Counted from the stretch's first letter, positions 1-8,810 are shown. The stretch is DNA of 27,063 nt from UMGS1649 sp964481385 (GCA_964481385.1 CAYZTN010000012.1:1-27063); one strand, 5' to 3'. Notes: generated by a model not told the origin, from the sequence alone. Made by a program: numbers and translations.

Positions 1-45
1 TTTAAAATTTTGGCTGTAATTTAGTGCTACTTTTTCAGCAGTCCC

Positions 46-117
46 GGACGTTTCTAAATGACACTACTTATTGAGAAACAATTAAACAGTGTCATTTAGA
101 AACGTCCCAAATGACAC
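46..117. repeat. Palindromic hairpin repeat, copy 1
   Basis: Positions 46-65 and 88-107 are a perfect 20-bp inverted repeat around a 22-bp loop. The right arm is part of a 29-bp unit at 89-117, which is itself palindromic at its ends: GTGTCATTT at 89-97 and AAATGACAC at 109-117 around an 11-bp core containing CGTCCC. The left unit has lost its outer end (36-45 no longer matches). The same design recurs at 24280-24372. It looks like a dispersed REP/MITE-like element. No transposase is present in the window. Confidence 0.8.
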
Positions 118-283
118 AACTAAGCAATATATTCATAATAATACATTAAAATAGAGAAATGTTGTGTGTTAGCATTTCCTTTTTTTGCGTTTTAGTATAT
201 AATATTTTTGCAAGTTACGTAATAAATATGGTATATGTACAGCTACTTGTATTTAAGAATAAGGTAATAAAAGGGAAAAGAAA

Positions 284-2689
284 ATGAAAGATAAAGAAAA
301 AGATAAAGCGAACTTTGGACTAAGTAAAGAGGAAGTAGAAGCTAGAATAAAAGAAGGTAAGGTAAATCATGATACCTCTACACCTACTAAAAGTATAAAA
401 AGAATATTTGCAGAAAATATTTTTACATTATTTAACTTTACAAATATTATTCTCGCAATAGCGGTATTTTTGGTAGGCTCATACAAAAACTTATTGTTTT
501 TAATAATAATATATACTAATGCCGCAATAAGCATTATACAAGAAATTAAGTCTAAAAAAGCAATAGATAAATTATCTGTACTAGCTCAGGTAAAAGTAAA
601 TGCTTTAAGAGATGGAAATGTTAAAGAAATAGCTATAGACGAGATTGTAACAAATGACGTGCTTTTAATTGAAACAGGAGACCAAATAGTAACGGACTCT
701 GTTGTGTTAGAAGGTTCAATAGAAGTAAATGAAGCCTTTATAACTGGGGAATCGGATAGCGTGTATAAAACAAAAGGCGATACGGTACTTTCAGGAAGCT
801 TTGTTGTTAGCGGTAATTGTAAAGCAGAAGTTATACATGTTGGAGAAGATAACTATACATCAAAAATATCTAGTGGTGTAAAACACTTAAAAGAGCCTAA
901 TTCAGAAATAATGAGGTCGCTAAATAAAATTGTAAAAGTTGTATCTATTGCAATAGTACCTATTAGTATTTTGTTATTTTTACATCAATATAACTTGGAC
1001 GGAAACAGTATAAAATATGCAGTAGTAAATACAGTAGCTGCAGTAATTGGTATGATTCCGGAAGGCTTAATTTTATTAACTAGCACAGTGCTTGCGGTAA
1101 GTGTAATAAAGCTATCTAAAAAACGTGTACTTGTGCAAGAATTATACTGTATAGAGTCTTTAGCTCGTGTAGATACTTTATGCTTAGATAAAACAGGAAC
1201 TATTACAGAAGGCAAAATGAAAGCAACAGATATTGTAGAAATATCTAAAACAAAAAGTGAGCTAGAAAGTATTTTAGCGGAAATTGGTGCAGCATTAGAA
1301 GATAACAATTCCACTATAAATGCAATAAGAGAAAAGTATACGAAGAAAGCTATGTGGACAGTTAAAGAGCAAATGCCATTTTCTTCACAAAAGAAATGGT
1401 CTGGTGTAAACTTTGGAACACACGGAAGCTACGTAATGGGTGCGCCAGAGTTTGTATTAAAAGATTTGTATTGCGATTACAAAGACATTGTTGAAAAGTA
1501 TTCGGAAGATTATAGAGTAGTCGTGTTAGCACATTCAGACAGTGATTTTCAAGATAGAGAGCTTCCAAAAAGCTTAGAAGTGTTAGGACTTGTATTAATT
1601 AGTGACGCTGTAAGAAAAGACGCTATGGATACAATGCAATACTTTAAAAAGCAAGGCGTAGATATTAAGATTATATCTGGAGATAGTCCTTTAACGGTAG
1701 CAAAAGTTGCACGTGAAGTAGAACTAGAAAATCATGATAAATATATAGACATGCAAGAAATAACTACGGACGAAGAATTGGAAAAAGCAGCAAAAGAATA
1801 TACAATATTTGGTAGAGTAACACCTATACAAAAAAAGGAGCTAATCAAGGCGTTAAAAAAACAAGGCCATACTGTTGCAATGACGGGTGATGGAGTAAAC
1901 GATGTACTTGCACTAAAAGAGGCGGACTGCAGTATAGCTATGGCGTCTGGAAGCGACGCAACACGTAACATATCCGAACTTGTATTGCTAGATTCAGACT
2001 TTTCAGCTATGCCAAGAATTGTAGAAGAGGGAAGAAGAACAATAAACAATATTGAAAGGTCGGCAACGTTGTTTTTATCTAAAACAATATATTCAAGCAT
2101 TCTTGCTTTGTTTTTCTTAGTTGCAAGTATGCCATATCCATATATGCCGATACAGTTAACTTTAATTAGCGTAGTAACAATAGGAATACCTTCGTTTGTC
2201 TTAGCATTAGAACCAAACAAAGAAAGAGTAAAAGGTAATTTCTTAAAGAACGTTATATCTAAAGCACTTGGAACGGCTGTAACTGATGTTATTTGTATAA
2301 TTGCTACAGTTGCTTTGTGTAGCAGGCTTAGTATACGTCCTGAAGTATATTCAAGCATATGCGTGTTGGTTACAGGTTTTATTGGAATGATGTTATTATC
2401 TAATTTGTGTAAGCCATTAGATATATTTAAAATGCTAAAGAGAGGAAATGGTAATACGGGTACAAAAGGAAATACAAAAAGAGCACAATGTATTAGAACT
2501 TTGTTGTTTGTTTCAATGTTTGTAATATTTATGATAGAGATAACAGTATTTAAAGAGTTATTTTCTATTGTGATTACAAAAGGTGTATTGCCGTTACTTG
2601 CTTCACTTTTAATACTTGCAGCCGTTTTGTTTGTTATATTAAATTGGATAAATAGAAAAGTCGTAACAAGTGGAAAGATATTTAAGTAA
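284..2689 (+). CDS. Cation-translocating P-type ATPase, Exp7/CtpE-like
   Basis: This is an integral membrane pump of the P-type ATPase superfamily, 801 aa, full length for the family. Visible motifs are the actuator TGES at residues 154-157, PEGL in the fourth membrane helix (259-262), the phosphorylation site DKTGT with Asp302, a nucleotide-domain GAPEF at 386-390 and the hinge TGDGVND at 534-540. Hydrophobic helices lie near residues 45-85, 218-275 and in a group of about six at the C-terminus (about 600-795). There is no N-terminal heavy-metal domain and no CPC motif, so it is not a copper or zinc exporter. The PEGL motif and overall form resemble pneumococcal Exp7 and mycobacterial CtpE, for which calcium or other cation transport has been proposed; the ion here is inferred, not seen. 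ATG start with AAGGGA about 9 nt upstream. It stands alone between the repeat at 46-117 and the next promoter. Confidence 0.85.
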   Translation: MKDKEKDKANFGLSKEEVEARIKEGKVNHDTSTPTKSIKRIFAENIFTLFNFTNIILAIAVFLVGSYKNLLFLIIIYTNAAISIIQEIKSKKAIDKLSVLAQVKVNALRDGNVKEIAIDEIVTNDVLLIETGDQIVTDSVVLEGSIEVNEAFITGESDSVYKTKGDTVLSGSFVVSGNCKAEVIHVGEDNYTSKISSGVKHLKEPNSEIMRSLNKIVKVVSIAIVPISILLFLHQYNLDGNSIKYAVVNTVAAVIGMIPEGLILLTSTVLAVSVIKLSKKRVLVQELYCIESLARVDTLCLDKTGTITEGKMKATDIVEISKTKSELESILAEIGAALEDNNSTINAIREKYTKKAMWTVKEQMPFSSQKKWSGVNFGTHGSYVMGAPEFVLKDLYCDYKDIVEKYSEDYRVVVLAHSDSDFQDRELPKSLEVLGLVLISDAVRKDAMDTMQYFKKQGVDIKIISGDSPLTVAKVAREVELENHDKYIDMQEITTDEELEKAAKEYTIFGRVTPIQKKELIKALKKQGHTVAMTGDGVNDVLALKEADCSIAMASGSDATRNISELVLLDSDFSAMPRIVEEGRRTINNIERSATLFLSKTIYSSILALFFLVASMPYPYMPIQLTLISVVTIGIPSFVLALEPNKERVKGNFLKNVISKALGTAVTDVICIIATVALCSRLSIRPEVYSSICVLVTGFIGMMLLSNLCKPLDIFKMLKRGNGNTGTKGNTKRAQCIRTLLFVSMFVIFMIEITVFKELFSIVITKGVLPLLASLLILAAVLFVILNWINRKVVTSGKIFK

Positions 2690-2716
2690 TAAATACGAAC
2701 TTGGTATAGTTACAAA

Positions 2717-2748
2717 TTGCTGTAAATTGTTGTAAAAATGTTGTAAAA
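2717..2748 (+). repeat. Three short direct repeats upstream of the nuclease gene
   Basis: Three tandem near-copies of TTGYTGTAAA lie at 2717-2726, 2727-2737 and 2738-2748. The last one contains the -35 hexamer of the promoter at 2741-2769. The helical-turn spacing of about 10-11 bp would suit binding of a regulator, but in AT-rich DNA it may be chance. Confidence 0.4.
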
Positions 2749-2769
2749 TAAAGCTAAAAATGATAGAAT
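2741..2769 (+). promoter_or_regulatory. Sigma-A promoter for the beta-CASP nuclease gene
   Basis: TTGTAA at 2741-2746 and TAGAAT at 2764-2769 are separated by 17 bp, leaving a leader of about 47 nt before the TTG start at 2823. Confidence 0.5.
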
Positions 2770-2822
2770 ATAACCAGGCAATACCTAAGGTGCAAATTTA
2801 ATTAAATTTGGAGGGATTAGTT

Positions 2823-4364
2823 TTGAATATCACAGGTACTAATATTTGGGGATACGCTTCCTCATACAGTGAAGAAGTAACCGGTAGCAACATTTTTATT
2901 AAAGTAAATTGGGTTGATGGACGGGATGTTAAATTTGTTATAGATTGTGGCCTGTTCCAAGAAAATAAATGGGAAGCTAATAATTATGAAAAGTTCCCAT
3001 ATAAGCCGGAAGAGATAGATTTTGCGATCGCAACACATTTTCATACTGATCACATTGGCAGATTTCCTTATCTTATGAAGGAAGGTTTTAGTGGTAAAGT
3101 ATATACTACCGCTGAGAGTAAGGCTATGTTCCCTATAATGCTTGGTTTTACGGCCGACATTATGCTAGATAACTTTAACAAAAAAATGAATGAATGGAAA
3201 GAGGAACGAGAAAAAAGGAAAAAGACTATTTCTACAGAAAGGCGTAATAAGTTAAACTTTAAAGGAAAAAAGAAACGGCGTTTTGAGTTTGTATCAAAAG
3301 ATATTATGAACGATAAACCTGAACTGCTTTTCTCAAGGTCTGATGTAAATAAACTTCAGAAACAAGTTGAAGGTGTAGAGTTTGAAACCGCTTTTTCTCC
3401 TTGCGAGGGAGTTAGTATAAAGTTTTATAAAAACGGTCATATGTTAGGTGCTGCCATAACGGTCATTACTTTAAAATACAAGTCAGAAGAACTTAATATT
3501 ATGGTAACAGGAGATTATGCCGAAAGGAATGTTGTAACGGGCGTTGAATCCTATGTTCCAGAAAATGTATTAAAGAAGATTGATCTTGTTATTTCAGAAT
3601 CAACTTATGGTGCTTCTCCTGCAGTAAGAGATGTTACAAAAGATTATGAATTACATCTGAAACTTATTGAGGATACAATCAAAAATAACAAAAAAATGAT
3701 TTACATGGTAAATGCAGTCGAAAGGCCACTTGTTGTTCTAAGAGAACTGCAATATGTCATGGAACACGAGGAAATAGGTAAAGAGCTAGCAAAGCATAAG
3801 ATTTACTTTGACTCTACTTCTGGAATTATTGCACTTAATGCTTATGAAAGAATAATAGGAAGTGGAACTTTAAACTTACCTAGTAATTTTAAAACAATAA
3901 GTATGGAGGAGCGAGATGAAGTTTTTAATGTATTAGCAAGCAATAGACCGGCATTTTTAATGGTAACTTCTCCTCAGTTTACTCAAGGTTCGTTTGCAAT
4001 ATATGCAGACAAACTTTTGCAAGATTCTAGGGTAAATATTTTATTCTGTTCGTATGTATCTGAATGTGTTAGTAACATAGTAAATATTCCTAAAGGGACA
4101 CAGGTTATGTACAAGGGAATGAAATTAAAGAAAAACTGTTCGATGTATAAGGTTGGACATTTTTCATCGCACGCCACTATTTCTGACTTAGAGTATCTGT
4201 TAGATAGGTGCTACCTTAAGAATACCATTTTGTTTTTCCATGGCACAAGTGCTGCAAAAGATAATATGGTACAGTGTTTTGCTGATGAAAGAACTACAAC
4301 ATATGCAATGATTAAAGGTAAAACAGTAAGATTTAATAATACCGGTATAACTAAAGTGTACTAA
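2823..4364 (+). CDS. Beta-CASP metallo-beta-lactamase fold RNA nuclease (CPSF-like)
   Basis: A soluble zinc-dependent hydrolase of 513 aa, in the metallo-beta-lactamase/beta-CASP family that includes RNase J and CPSF-73. Metal-binding residues are visible in HFHTDH (72-77), GHMLGA (205-210, His206) and the Asp of TGDY (Asp231). The beta-CASP part has EST at 259-261, GHFSSHA at 445-451 and FFHGTS with His473. The family role is RNA processing or decay; the substrate here is unknown. Residues about 120-156 are a strongly charged Lys/Arg/Glu-rich insertion that could contact nucleic acid. I chose TTG at 2823 because GGAGGGA ends 6 nt upstream; an in-frame TTG at 2808 lies ahead of that site and would lack one. 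The gene has its own promoter and terminator, so it is monocistronic. RNase J proper is longer and has a C-terminal domain not seen here. Confidence 0.85.
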   Translation: MNITGTNIWGYASSYSEEVTGSNIFIKVNWVDGRDVKFVIDCGLFQENKWEANNYEKFPYKPEEIDFAIATHFHTDHIGRFPYLMKEGFSGKVYTTAESKAMFPIMLGFTADIMLDNFNKKMNEWKEEREKRKKTISTERRNKLNFKGKKKRRFEFVSKDIMNDKPELLFSRSDVNKLQKQVEGVEFETAFSPCEGVSIKFYKNGHMLGAAITVITLKYKSEELNIMVTGDYAERNVVTGVESYVPENVLKKIDLVISESTYGASPAVRDVTKDYELHLKLIEDTIKNNKKMIYMVNAVERPLVVLRELQYVMEHEEIGKELAKHKIYFDSTSGIIALNAYERIIGSGTLNLPSNFKTISMEERDEVFNVLASNRPAFLMVTSPQFTQGSFAIYADKLLQDSRVNILFCSYVSECVSNIVNIPKGTQVMYKGMKLKKNCSMYKVGHFSSHATISDLEYLLDRCYLKNTILFFHGTSAAKDNMVQCFADERTTTYAMIKGKTVRFNNTGITKVY

Positions 4365-4371
4365 TTATTTT

Positions 4372-4402
4372 GCACAAGGGGTGAATAACTCCTTGTGCTT
4401 TT
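4372..4402 (+). terminator. Rho-independent terminator
   Basis: An 11-bp stem (4372-4382 with 4388-4398, one G-T pair) with a 5-nt loop is followed by TTTT. It closes the nuclease gene. Its right arm also holds the probable -35 of the next promoter. Confidence 0.8.
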
Positions 4403-4421
4403 CTATATATTTTGGTACAAT
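4393..4421 (+). promoter_or_regulatory. Promoter for rlmD, overlapping the terminator
   Basis: TTGTGC at 4393-4398 and TACAAT at 4416-4421 are 17 bp apart. The -35 lies inside the 3' arm of the upstream terminator hairpin. The leader to the TTG start is under 20 nt. Confidence 0.5.
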
Positions 4422-4439
4422 ATATTTTAGGGTGATATT

Positions 4440-5837
4440 TTGAAAAAGAATGATATATATGTAGCAGAAGTTGTAGATAACGGGATGGACTTGGAGGGAA
4501 TATGTAAAATTGACTCTATGCCAGTTTTTGTACCAGGTTTAATTCAAGGTGAAAAAGCAGAAATAAAGGTGTTAAAGGTAAATAGTTCATTTGCTTTTGG
4601 AAAAATAGAAAAGATTATATCTAAGTCAGATAGTAGAATGTGTCCTGCTTGTGGTGAGTATAAAAAATGCGGAGGTTGTGAGGGACTTCACATTTCGTAT
4701 GAGAAACTTTTAGATATAAAAAGAAAAAATGCGATTAATACATTAAGAAAACAAAATGTGGCTGTAGACTTTTCTCATACAGAAGTTTATGGTATGGGGG
4801 TTCCATATAATTACAGAAACAAAGCACAGTATCCTGTAAGAGACTCACAAGGAACACTTACACTTGGTATGTTTTCAAAAAGGACACACGATATAGTTGA
4901 AGTTAAGAAGTGTGAAATACAAGACAGTAGGCTAAATGAAATAGTAGAAATTGTATATGCTGAACTTAAAAATTCAGGACTTAGCGGATATAACGAGGAA
5001 ACAAATACAGGAGTTGTTAGAAATATATTGTTAAGACGAGGTTTTTATACAGGCGAAGTAATGCTTGTGTTTGTAGTAAACGGAAAAGAATATGTAAGTG
5101 ACGAGCGTCTTGAGACCGTCATATCAAATGTGTGTAAAAAAGCACAAGATATACAATCAGTTTGTATAAATGTAAATGACAAAAATACAAATGTTATATT
5201 AACGGACGAAACATATACCGTACATGGTAAAGACTACATTACAGATTATATAGGAGATAAAGTATTTAAAATTGGTACAAATTCATTTTTTCAAGTAAAT
5301 ACAGTTCAAGCAGAAGTGTTATATAACGTGTTGAAGGAAAAGTTGAAACTTAAAAAAGAAGACAAATTGTTAGATTTATATAGTGGAGTGGGAAGCATAG
5401 GAATATTTTTAAGCGACAGTGTAAGTCAGGTTTATGGAGTGGAGATAGTAGAAGAAGCTGTTAAAATGGCAAGAGAAAATATTAAAATAAATAGCGTTCA
5501 AAATGCAGAGTACATACCAGGTGACGCAACCGAAGAAATTGCAAGACTTGAAAATGAAGGTGTAAAATTTGACACAGTTGTAGTTGATCCGCCACGAAAA
5601 GGATTAGACGCACAAGGTATAGAAACGCTAAAGAAGATACATGCTAAAAAAATTGGGTATGTAAGTTGTAACGTGGCTACTCTTGCAAGGGATTTAAAAT
5701 TATTGGAAGACACATATAAACTAGAATCGGTTGATTTTGTAGATTTATTCCCGTTTACACGGACACTTAGAGTGCGTGGCTGTGTTGACAGTAAAGAATA
5801 TATGAGTATAGCGGTGAAATATTTCGATAAGTTTTAA
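4440..5837 (+). CDS. rlmD: 23S rRNA (uracil-C5)-methyltransferase, RlmD/RlmCD type
   Basis: Transfers a methyl group from S-adenosylmethionine to C5 of a 23S rRNA uridine (U1939 in E. coli numbering; some Firmicute members also modify U747). The protein has 465 aa. An N-terminal TRAM-like RNA-binding domain covers about residues 5-60. Cysteines C71, C77, C80 and C158 have nearly the same spacing as the [4Fe-4S] ligands of E. coli RumA; C68 is an extra one. The SAM-binding loop is LDLYSGVGSIG (311-321), followed by DPPRKGL (383-389) and the catalytic Cys410 in YVSCN. TTG start with GGGTGAT about 6 nt upstream. The next gene follows after 13 nt, so the two are probably cotranscribed. The TrmA-family assignment is firm; which uridine is modified is inferred. 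Confidence 0.9.
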   Translation: MKKNDIYVAEVVDNGMDLEGICKIDSMPVFVPGLIQGEKAEIKVLKVNSSFAFGKIEKIISKSDSRMCPACGEYKKCGGCEGLHISYEKLLDIKRKNAINTLRKQNVAVDFSHTEVYGMGVPYNYRNKAQYPVRDSQGTLTLGMFSKRTHDIVEVKKCEIQDSRLNEIVEIVYAELKNSGLSGYNEETNTGVVRNILLRRGFYTGEVMLVFVVNGKEYVSDERLETVISNVCKKAQDIQSVCINVNDKNTNVILTDETYTVHGKDYITDYIGDKVFKIGTNSFFQVNTVQAEVLYNVLKEKLKLKKEDKLLDLYSGVGSIGIFLSDSVSQVYGVEIVEEAVKMARENIKINSVQNAEYIPGDATEEIARLENEGVKFDTVVVDPPRKGLDAQGIETLKKIHAKKIGYVSCNVATLARDLKLLEDTYKLESVDFVDLFPFTRTLRVRGCVDSKEYMSIAVKYFDKF

Positions 5838-5850
5838 AGGGGTAAAAGCT

Positions 5851-6687
5851 ATGAAAAAGTGGTTTAAAGATAACTGGCAAATAGTTGTACTATGGCTAAT
5901 ATTTGAGACAGTTGCAACTGTGTTAACTATTTTTACTAAGAATACATTCTATTTATTTAACTTTTCATATATAGGGTCATGTCTTGCTGTAGGCGTTTAC
6001 CTATATGTGCGTAAAGTAAAGTTTGCAAGAAATGTAGTGCAGTTTGCTGTTGGAACATATATGCTTGTGTATTTAGGAATAGTTTGCAATGAGAATATGC
6101 AGATTGAAGGTTTTTGGTATTACTTGTTTTTAGGCGTGTTTGAGGCGGCTGTAATTCATTATCTAGTGGCAAAAATACTAGGTCCAATATTTTTTGGTAG
6201 AGGTTGGTGTGGATATGCTTGTTGGACAGGCATGGTATTAGATTTGTTGCCATACAAAGTGCATAAAGAGGAAAGAAAGCGAGTTGGGTTTATACGTTAT
6301 ATTGTGTTTGCTTTGTCTTTATCTTTTGTTGCCTCTTTGTTTATATTCAAAGTAGATAACTTAGATAAAATAATGTTTTGGGCATTTGTGGTAGGAAATG
6401 CTATTTATTACACTGTAGGAATAGTTTTAGCATTTGTTCTAAAAGACAACAGAGCTTTTTGTAAATACATTTGCCCTATAACTGTATTCCTAAAACCAGC
6501 GAGTAAATATTCGGTACTCAGAATAAAATGCGATGAAGATAAATGTGTAAAGTGTAATAAATGCAAAAATAACTGTCCAATGGATGTAGATGTGAAGAAT
6601 AATTCAAGGTCAAGAAAAAACGGCACAGAATGCATATTATGTATGAATTGTATAGATAAGTGTCCTAAGAAAGCACTCCATTTGTAG
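5851..6687 (+). CDS. Membrane 4Fe-4S protein, NapH/RdxA/CcoG-like
   Basis: A 278-aa membrane protein with about five or six hydrophobic segments (about 11-30, 38-53, 62-80, 90-117, 148-166, 173-197) and a C-terminal ferredoxin domain. The ferredoxin part has two classical [4Fe-4S] motifs: C232-C235-C238-C242P and C261-C264-C267-C271P. Two further Cys pairs flank the membrane part, CGYAC (120-124) and CKYIC (204-208), as in the NapH/NosR/RdxA family, where they are linked to membrane electron transfer. A role in moving electrons across or along the membrane is inferred; no partner reductase is nearby. ATG start with AAAGGGG upstream, 13 nt after rlmD, in the same probable operon. No convincing terminator follows. 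Confidence 0.8.
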   Translation: MKKWFKDNWQIVVLWLIFETVATVLTIFTKNTFYLFNFSYIGSCLAVGVYLYVRKVKFARNVVQFAVGTYMLVYLGIVCNENMQIEGFWYYLFLGVFEAAVIHYLVAKILGPIFFGRGWCGYACWTGMVLDLLPYKVHKEERKRVGFIRYIVFALSLSFVASLFIFKVDNLDKIMFWAFVVGNAIYYTVGIVLAFVLKDNRAFCKYICPITVFLKPASKYSVLRIKCDEDKCVKCNKCKNNCPMDVDVKNNSRSRKNGTECILCMNCIDKCPKKALHL

Positions 6688-6749
6688 CACCTGTGACTTT
6701 TTTTACAAAGCTTGTTTTATTTTGTCATGTTAAATATTTAAATAAATCA

Positions 6750-6777
6750 TTGACAGATTGTATATTTGTAATATAAT
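6750..6777 (+). promoter_or_regulatory. Sigma-A promoter for the pRiA4b-like gene
   Basis: TTGACA at 6750-6755 and TATAAT at 6772-6777, spacer 16 bp. The leader to ATG 6799 is about 15 nt and carries GAGG. Confidence 0.75.
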
Positions 6778-6798
6778 TTATGTAGGTGTGAGGTTGAA

Positions 6799-7839
6799 AT
6801 GAAATTAAAATTGGATGTATATTTAAAAGGATTAAAAAAAGAAGTAAATAGACAGATATTGGTAAATGATAGGTTAACTTTACAAGAATTCTGTGAGTAT
6901 GTTATATTGGCAATGAACGGCAACTGTAAACATTTATATCAACTTGTTGTAAATGATGAATATACATATTTAGGCCCTGGTTGTTATATGTATGATAGCT
7001 CATTTGAAGAAATGATGAAAGATTTAACAATGGAAGACGTATTCTTTGAAGTGGGAGATACCTTGCTTCTAAACTATGATTTTGCTGCTGACTGGGATAT
7101 CGTTATAAAAATAAAAGATGTTAAAAACGGATATTTCGAGAAAGATTTTGAAGTGGAATCTGGACGTGGTAAAGGATTAATAGAAAACGTCAATTCACAG
7201 TTTATCAAAACATATCTGGATTTGCTGAAAAATGACAATTGTAAAACGTTACATGAATCGAGGTTAAAACAAATAGATGGGTACTACGAAAAATTGGATA
7301 TTGGAAAAATAAATAGTGATATTGATAAATATTTGAACGTGGCTAGAGATAAAATAAAACCTAAAAGTTATATAATGAATATAACACTTGCTGGATTTGA
7401 TAAAGAAATTAAAAGGAAAATTACTGCAGATAGTAACTTGAAATTGAACCGCTTTTGTCGAGCTGTTATAATTGCAATGCGTGGAGATTTATCCCATTCA
7501 TATAGAATTAAGGTTGGTAAAGAATATCTGGAAAATGAAATAATTGAAATGGAAGATTTGAATTATCTTGAATTAAAGGAAAAACAAAGGTTGAAAGTGA
7601 TATATGATTTTGGAGATAATTGGGTGTTTAATATAACTGTAGCTAAAATAAATGAAGGGTATGATTCTTTTAGAAAATTTAGAGTTCTGTCTGGGAAAGG
7701 CTTTGGAATAATCGACGATTGCGGTGGAAACTATGGCTTAGAAGAAATATTTAACAAAGAAAATACTCAAATGGGTGACTATGATATAAATGATTTCGAT
7801 ATGAAAAAAATTAATCAAAATATAGATATTTATATGTAA
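6799..7839 (+). CDS. Tandem pRiA4b ORF-3-like domain protein (IS1096 TnpR-like)
   Basis: A 346-aa protein made of two related halves. Residues about 188-346 form a pRiA4b ORF-3-like domain with its usual signatures, YDFGDNW (269-275) and GKGFGIIDDCGGNYG (299-313). Residues 1-175 align with it from end to end (for example YDFAADW at 93-99 and GRGKGL at 122-127), but the DDCGG segment is replaced by ENVNS, so the first copy has lost the most conserved residues. Family members are often linked to mobile elements; their biochemical function is not established. The gene has its own strong promoter and an ATG start with GAGG 6 nt upstream, and seems to stand alone. No transposase is next to it. Confidence 0.75.
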   Translation: MKLKLDVYLKGLKKEVNRQILVNDRLTLQEFCEYVILAMNGNCKHLYQLVVNDEYTYLGPGCYMYDSSFEEMMKDLTMEDVFFEVGDTLLLNYDFAADWDIVIKIKDVKNGYFEKDFEVESGRGKGLIENVNSQFIKTYLDLLKNDNCKTLHESRLKQIDGYYEKLDIGKINSDIDKYLNVARDKIKPKSYIMNITLAGFDKEIKRKITADSNLKLNRFCRAVIIAMRGDLSHSYRIKVGKEYLENEIIEMEDLNYLELKEKQRLKVIYDFGDNWVFNITVAKINEGYDSFRKFRVLSGKGFGIIDDCGGNYGLEEIFNKENTQMGDYDINDFDMKKINQNIDIYM

Positions 7840-8060
7840 AAAGTTGAGATGAGAAAATATATGAAAAAATATTAGATTTTGTTTTTCGTAACACTATTTT
7901 GTGGAATAATTAGTATGATTAAGGAGTTTTTAATACAATAGTGTATTTTGAAATTAAGGTAGCGCTAAAAAAGTATGCTAAAGAATAGAAAAAGTGTATA
8001 GAAAGATAAAACTCTTTATAGTAAAAGCTTATAAAATTTTCTTGGAAACAAAGCATAACA
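7840..8060. other. Intergenic stretch without a recognisable gene
   Basis: AT-rich, with stops in all frames except a frame that runs into the PAP2 gene. An 8-bp inverted repeat (ACACTATT at 7891-7898, AATAGTGT at 7937-7944) has a 38-nt loop and no T-run, so I do not call it a terminator. Confidence 0.5.
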
Positions 8061-8088
8061 TTGACTATTTTGAGGTTTGTAATATAAT
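8061..8088 (+). promoter_or_regulatory. Sigma-A promoter for the PAP2 gene
   Basis: TTGACT at 8061-8066 and TATAAT at 8083-8088, spacer 16 bp. The -10 begins a longer string, ATAATATTGGTACGAGG (8084-8100), that nearly recurs at 12808 and 24427. Confidence 0.75.
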
Positions 8089-8113
8089 ATTGGTACGAGG
8101 AGGGAAAATAATA

Positions 8114-8779
8114 ATGAATGTATCGATGGAACAATTAACAAGTGTTGCAAGTTGGTTAAATACAACATTTAATGATTTCGATTATACTATTTTAAGTTGG
8201 CTACATACGCTAGCTGTAAACGCAGGAGATTTTTTTACACCTGTATTTAAAGTAATTAGCCTTTTATCTGAGAAGGGCTTGGTATTTATTGTGCTTGCAA
8301 TAATATTTATGCTATTTAAAAGAACAAGGAAATTAGGAATATGTATGTTTGGTGCAATAGCGTGCGGAGCAATTATTACTAATTTTGTATTAAAAGACAT
8401 AATTGCACGTCCAAGACCGTTTGAATATAGCGCGGTTTATGCAACTTGGTGGAATGCAGCAGGAGCTGTGGTAGAAGATGGTTTTTCGTTCCCATCAGGA
8501 CATGCAACAGCTACAATGGCAGCAATGACAGCATTGTTTTTGTGTTGTAATAAAAAATATAGCTGGACAGGTTTTATATTTGTAGTGTTAATGGGAATGT
8601 CTAGGAACTATTTAATGGCGCATTTTCCATCAGATATTTTAGGTGGTGTAATTGTAGGACTTGTAGGAGCAATAATAGCTTACTACATTACTAAGTTAAT
8701 ATATTACATTTTAAGTAGAAATCCAAATAACAAATTTTGCAAATTTGTACTAGATTTTAGTATAGCAAAGGAAAAATAA
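8114..8779 (+). CDS. PAP2-family membrane phosphatase
   Basis: A 221-aa membrane enzyme of the type-2 phosphatidic acid phosphatase family, which removes phosphate from lipid phosphates such as phosphatidate or undecaprenyl diphosphate. The tripartite active site is complete: K94-x6-RP (R101, P102), PSGH at 127-130 and SR-x5-H-x3-D (S163, R164, H170, D174). About five or six hydrophobic helices are visible (about 56-70, 74-92, 131-145, 150-162, 172-200). The frame is open from 7994, but I place the start at ATG 8114: GAGGAGGG lies about 9 nt upstream, and the open frame before it contains the promoter. It has its own promoter and terminator. Undecaprenyl diphosphate recycling is plausible but the substrate cannot be read from sequence. 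Confidence 0.88.
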   Translation: MNVSMEQLTSVASWLNTTFNDFDYTILSWLHTLAVNAGDFFTPVFKVISLLSEKGLVFIVLAIIFMLFKRTRKLGICMFGAIACGAIITNFVLKDIIARPRPFEYSAVYATWWNAAGAVVEDGFSFPSGHATATMAAMTALFLCCNKKYSWTGFIFVVLMGMSRNYLMAHFPSDILGGVIVGLVGAIIAYYITKLIYYILSRNPNNKFCKFVLDFSIAKEK

Positions 8780-8782
8780 TGT

Positions 8783-8810
8783 ATAAGCAGCGAATTTGCT
8801 GCTTATTTTA
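8783..8810 (+). terminator. Rho-independent terminator
   Basis: A perfect 9-bp stem, ATAAGCAGC (8783-8791) with GCTGCTTAT (8798-8806), 6-nt loop, then TTTA. It closes the PAP2 gene. Confidence 0.75.

Noticed and set aside
1732..2358. 208-codon open frame on the minus strand
   Set aside because: It is antisense to the conserved C-terminal half of the P-type ATPase; the plus-strand motifs explain the sequence.
6688..6730. Possible terminator after the 4Fe-4S protein gene
   Set aside because: A T-run is present but only a 3-bp stem precedes it.
7891..7944. Possible terminator after the pRiA4b-like gene
   Set aside because: Only 8 bp of stem with a 38-nt loop and no run of T.
7994..8113. Upstream extension of the PAP2 reading frame
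   Set aside because: The open frame contains the -35 and -10 of the gene's own promoter, and a strong GAGGAGGG precedes ATG 8114.
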